A stretch of DNA of 64,000 nucleotides, from positions 3,224,001 to 3,288,000 of the forward strand of contig NZ_CP146256.1 of NCBI RefSeq assembly GCF_039134705.1, in the 5' to 3' direction. The DNA comes from Kineothrix sp. IPX-CK. GTDB taxonomy: Bacteria; Bacillota; Clostridia; Lachnospirales; Lachnospiraceae. Shown in pieces: positions 61,690-64,000 of the stretch (position 1 is its first letter; each line of letters starts with the position of its first letter). The notes beneath the pieces were generated by a model, which saw only the letters and a list, made by a program, of their open reading frames with translations, did not search any database and was not told where the DNA came from. Made by a program: the position numbers and the translations under genes.

Positions 61690-62588
61690 ATGAAAAAATC
61701 ATTTACACTGCTGAAAACACGTCAGAAAGCACTGCTTCCGCAACGGAAGAATTAAATGTAGGCATCCTTCCTGCAGAATCTTCCATTCCTCTGATTCTGG
61801 CTCAGGAAAAAGGCTTTTTTGACGAGGCCGGTTTACAAGTGACCTTGCAGTCTTTTTCTTCCCCTAACGACCGAAACGCCGCTGTTCAAGCGATGTCTCT
61901 GGATGCTGCCATCGGTGATGTTATGACTGCCGCGGCTTTTGCTGATAACGGCATTCCCATGAAAATCACCTCGGATATCAGCGAAGATTTTAAAATACTT
62001 TCTTCTCCCAATTCCGGAATTACATCTATGGAACAATTGAGCGGAAAGAAGGTTTCTCTCGTTCCTAACTTTATTTTGGAATATATTATGGATGAGTTTG
62101 CCGCCGAATACGGCTTTTCATATGAAATCGTAGAAATCCCTTCCTTCTCAGGAAGATCGGAGGCCTTGATGTCGGATCAAATCGACGGGGTCGTCTTCAC
62201 GGAGCCGCAGGCCGGAATGCTGGTCGAGCAAGGTGCTCATCTGCTCGGCAGTTCGAAAGAAGCCGGCATAAAAGGCGGTGTCATTATGTTTACTGAAGAT
62301 ACTATCACAAACAAACCGGAAGCGGTAAAAGCATTTTATTCCGCTTACAATGCCGCCATCGATTACATGAACGAAACCGATGCTTCTAAATACAGCGATC
62401 TGCTCGCTCAGTACCAGTTCCCGGAAGCGATCGGCGGCTACCTCGCGAGTCAGAACGGAACCTTCGCCTATGCGGGCGCCATTGCTGAGGACCAATTCGA
62501 GCATATTATCGAATGGACCAAGAATAAGGAATTAATCGGCAAAAGCTATACCTATGAAGAGCTTACCGACTTTTCCTTTCTTCCATAA
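61690..62588 (+). pseudogene. NMT1-type substrate-binding protein gene, signal peptide lost by deletion/frameshift
   Basis: The ATG at 61690 starts a normal lipoprotein-like leader (MKKSFTLL) but this frame stops after 21 codons. The mature binding-protein sequence lies in another frame (ENTSESTASATEELNVGIL, then AQEKGFFDEAGLQV and onward to FSFLP) and has no hydrophobic signal or lipobox of its own. A deletion that removed the signal core and lipobox and shifted the frame explains both. Downstream of the leader the domain is intact for about 290 residues. The sequence after the damage could only be translated from a GTG near 61839 or similar. The convergent permease and ATPase genes of what looks like the same system are intact. 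Confidence 0.7.
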
Positions 62589-62599
62589 TAAAAGTTCTC

Positions 62600-63382
62600 T
62601 CAGCGCGCTGCGGCATTTCTCTTTAGCCACGGCGCGCTGAAACGTTCTAATGAATCTAATAAATCGAACAATATTATTCCTAATAGACCGATTGCCAGAA
62701 TTCCCCCGAACATTTCCACATAATTCATTTTCGTCCATGCGCTTAAAATATAATAGCCGATACCGTATGTGGCCGCATAATTTTCCGCAAAGAATAAGGA
62801 AGCCAGCGTAATCCCGATACTGATGCGCAGCCCCGAAAAAATCTGCGGAAGAATCGCCGGAAAAATCAAATAACGGTATCTTTGTCCGGATGCGGCGCAA
62901 AAGCTGTCCATCACTTTAAAATGCAGCGGTAAAATCTGTTCCACACCGTCCCTGACCGATAAAATCATCTGAAATATGATGATCCAAATCATCAGGATTA
63001 TCTTAGAGGTATTCCCGAGGCCGAACAGCAGCATAAAAATCGGGAGAAATGCAATCTTCGGCATAGGATAAATGAAATATAAAAAGGGAGACAACAGATT
63101 CTTGCACGTCTCGTTTACACCCAGAAGCATGCCTGCCGGAACTCCTATTATAAGAGAAATACCAATTGCCGCCAGAACTCTCAGCAGGCTGGCACCGCAA
63201 TGAAGGATCAGCTTTCCCGGAACCGTCAGCATGTACGCAAGCGTTTCCAGGGGAGAGGGCACCGTATGAGTATTTAAAAGCAGATGACAGATCTCCCAGA
63301 AAATAAGAAAGCTGACAAAGCCTAAACACTGATTCTTAACAAACTTCCCCGTTCTTTCCTTAGCCCCCGCTCGAATAGCCAT
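62600..63382 (-). CDS. SsuC/ThiX-type ABC transporter permease
   Basis: 260 aa with six membrane segments and the EAA-type loop MDSFCAASGQRYRYLIFPAILPQIFSG. Typical of NMT1-type importers for sulfonates, nitrate, thiamine precursors. It converges on the damaged binding-protein gene and follows the ATPase gene by 8 nt. Confidence 0.88.
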   Translation of the reverse strand: MAIRAGAKERTGKFVKNQCLGFVSFLIFWEICHLLLNTHTVPSPLETLAYMLTVPGKLILHCGASLLRVLAAIGISLIIGVPAGMLLGVNETCKNLLSPFLYFIYPMPKIAFLPIFMLLFGLGNTSKIILMIWIIIFQMILSVRDGVEQILPLHFKVMDSFCAASGQRYRYLIFPAILPQIFSGLRISIGITLASLFFAENYAATYGIGYYILSAWTKMNYVEMFGGILAIGLLGIILFDLLDSLERFSAPWLKRNAAAR

Positions 63383-63390
63383 ACGCCTCT

Positions 63391-64000
63391 TTATCCTTCT
63401 TTCTCCATTTTTAACAGCTTCCTTAATTCAATACATTCCTCATAAAAACCTAACTGTTTTCTGGCATCTTTGGTAAAATAACAGAGATTCTCTCTCTGTT
63501 CTACCTTTCCGTCCTCTTTCAAAATGAGGACATACTGCCCTAGCCGCATTGCCTCCTCCACATCGTGTGTCACGAAAAACAGCGTCATCCCCCGCCTTTG
63601 CTGTTCCTCCCTGATCACTCTCTGCAGTTCTTCCTTAGTTACCGCATCCAGCGCGGAAGTAGGCTCGTCCATCAAGATAATATCGGGACCGCCGATTAAA
63701 GTTCTCGCAAGCGCTACCCTCTGCTGTTCTCCTCCGCTCAACTCCTGCGGATACTTGTTCCCATGCTTTTCTAGTCCCATTTTCTCAAGCAGGCAATAGA
63801 CAGCCTCTTTCACCCCCTGCTTCCCGCCCCTCAGCTTGAGAGGCATAGCAACCGCTTCCTCTACCGTCTGCCATGGAAAGAGTCCTAACTCCTGAAAAAG
63901 AAATGCCGTTTCCTTCCTCGGTCCTGACACCCTTGTCCCGTTAATGCTCACCGTTCCCTCGTCAGGCTTTAAAAATCCGGCGATCAAATTCAGCATCGTC
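63391..64000 (-). CDS. ABC transporter ATP-binding protein, 5' end outside the window
   Basis: The frame is open to the last base, so the N-terminus with Walker A is outside. Visible are the Q-loop FLFQELGLFPWQTV, signature LSGGEQQRVALARTL and Walker B IILMDEPTSALD, and the H-loop FFVTHDVEEAM. With the permease and the damaged binding-protein gene this is an NMT1/SsuABC-like importer of unknown substrate. Confidence 0.87.
   Translation of the reverse strand, partial: TMLNLIAGFLKPDEGTVSINGTRVSGPRKETAFLFQELGLFPWQTVEEAVAMPLKLRGGKQGVKEAVYCLLEKMGLEKHGNKYPQELSGGEQQRVALARTLIGGPDIILMDEPTSALDAVTKEELQRVIREEQQRRGMTLFFVTHDVEEAMRLGQYVLILKEDGKVEQRENLCYFTKDARKQLGFYEECIELRKLLKMEKEG

Noticed and set aside
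62600..62640. Terminator formed by TCAGCGCGC / GCGCGCTGA
   Set aside because: The stem is within the 3' coding end of the permease gene and lacks a U-tract; it may be incidental.

Overview
The window looks like a chromosomal segment of an anaerobic, low-to-moderate G+C Gram-positive bacterium of the Clostridia, most likely Lachnospiraceae (inferred from gene content, not from any search). The pointers are a fused AdhE behind Rex boxes, a YesM/YesN two-component pair, strong Shine-Dalgarno (SD) sites, lipoprotein-type binding proteins, a DUF4250 protein and the absence of outer-membrane genes. No rRNA, tRNA or CRISPR array was seen.

Layout. (1) 1-5.5 kb: 3' part of a YesM-type kinase, its AraC-type response regulator, then adhE with a textbook promoter flanked by two Rex-type operators. 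(2) 5.6-18 kb: a minus-strand carbohydrate operon (Gfo/Idh/MocA oxidoreductase, zinc-type dehydrogenase, GH3 glycosidase, sugar ABC importer with two permeases, esterase, beta-phosphoglucomutase-like phosphatase, polysaccharide deacetylase), divergent from a LacI regulator; two identical 14-bp dyads lie between them. (3) 18-19.7 kb: DUF4250 plus an iron-sulfur ASKHA (RACo-like) protein. (4) 20.1-40.5 kb: a roughly 20-kb minus-strand sulfur supra-operon. In transcription order it holds a consensus promoter, a Cys-rich leader peptide with an attenuator-like terminator, metN, metI, (IS110 insertion), metQ, mccB, mccA, DUF4418, an FtsX permease and its ATPase, an O-acetylhomoserine sulfhydrylase, a GNAT, nitrogenase-like D and K subunits, a NifX-like protein, a NifB-like protein, a second sulfhydrylase, an SsuABC-type importer and a NifH-like reductase, closed by an intrinsic terminator. 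(5) 40.6-54.5 kb: a patchwork with palindromic repeats, a MITE that has cut the 5' end off an ArsC/Spx-like gene, peptidases, a CymR-like Rrf2 regulator, an AraC/GyrI regulator, an IS1182-type element, clpB, a second IS110 copy and small genes. (6) 54.5-59.6 kb: a TetR-controlled MFS / FtsX / ABC efflux operon. (7) 59.8-64 kb: a membrane methyltransferase, a deacetylase-like protein, and an NMT1-type ABC importer whose binding protein has lost its signal peptide.

The most interesting system is region 4. The nitrogenase-like HDK plus NifB set has no NifE, NifN or NifV in the window. It sits among O-acetylhomoserine sulfhydrylases, methionine import and reverse transsulfuration genes, which is the context known for methylthio-alkane reductase (Mar). 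I infer that it releases a volatile thiol from imported organosulfur compounds for methionine and cysteine synthesis. The whole block appears to start behind a cysteine-codon attenuator. Both IS110 copies sit inside the SD sequence of a gene, with reconstructed target AAGGAGAA, and each carries a long non-coding left end that should encode a bridge RNA.
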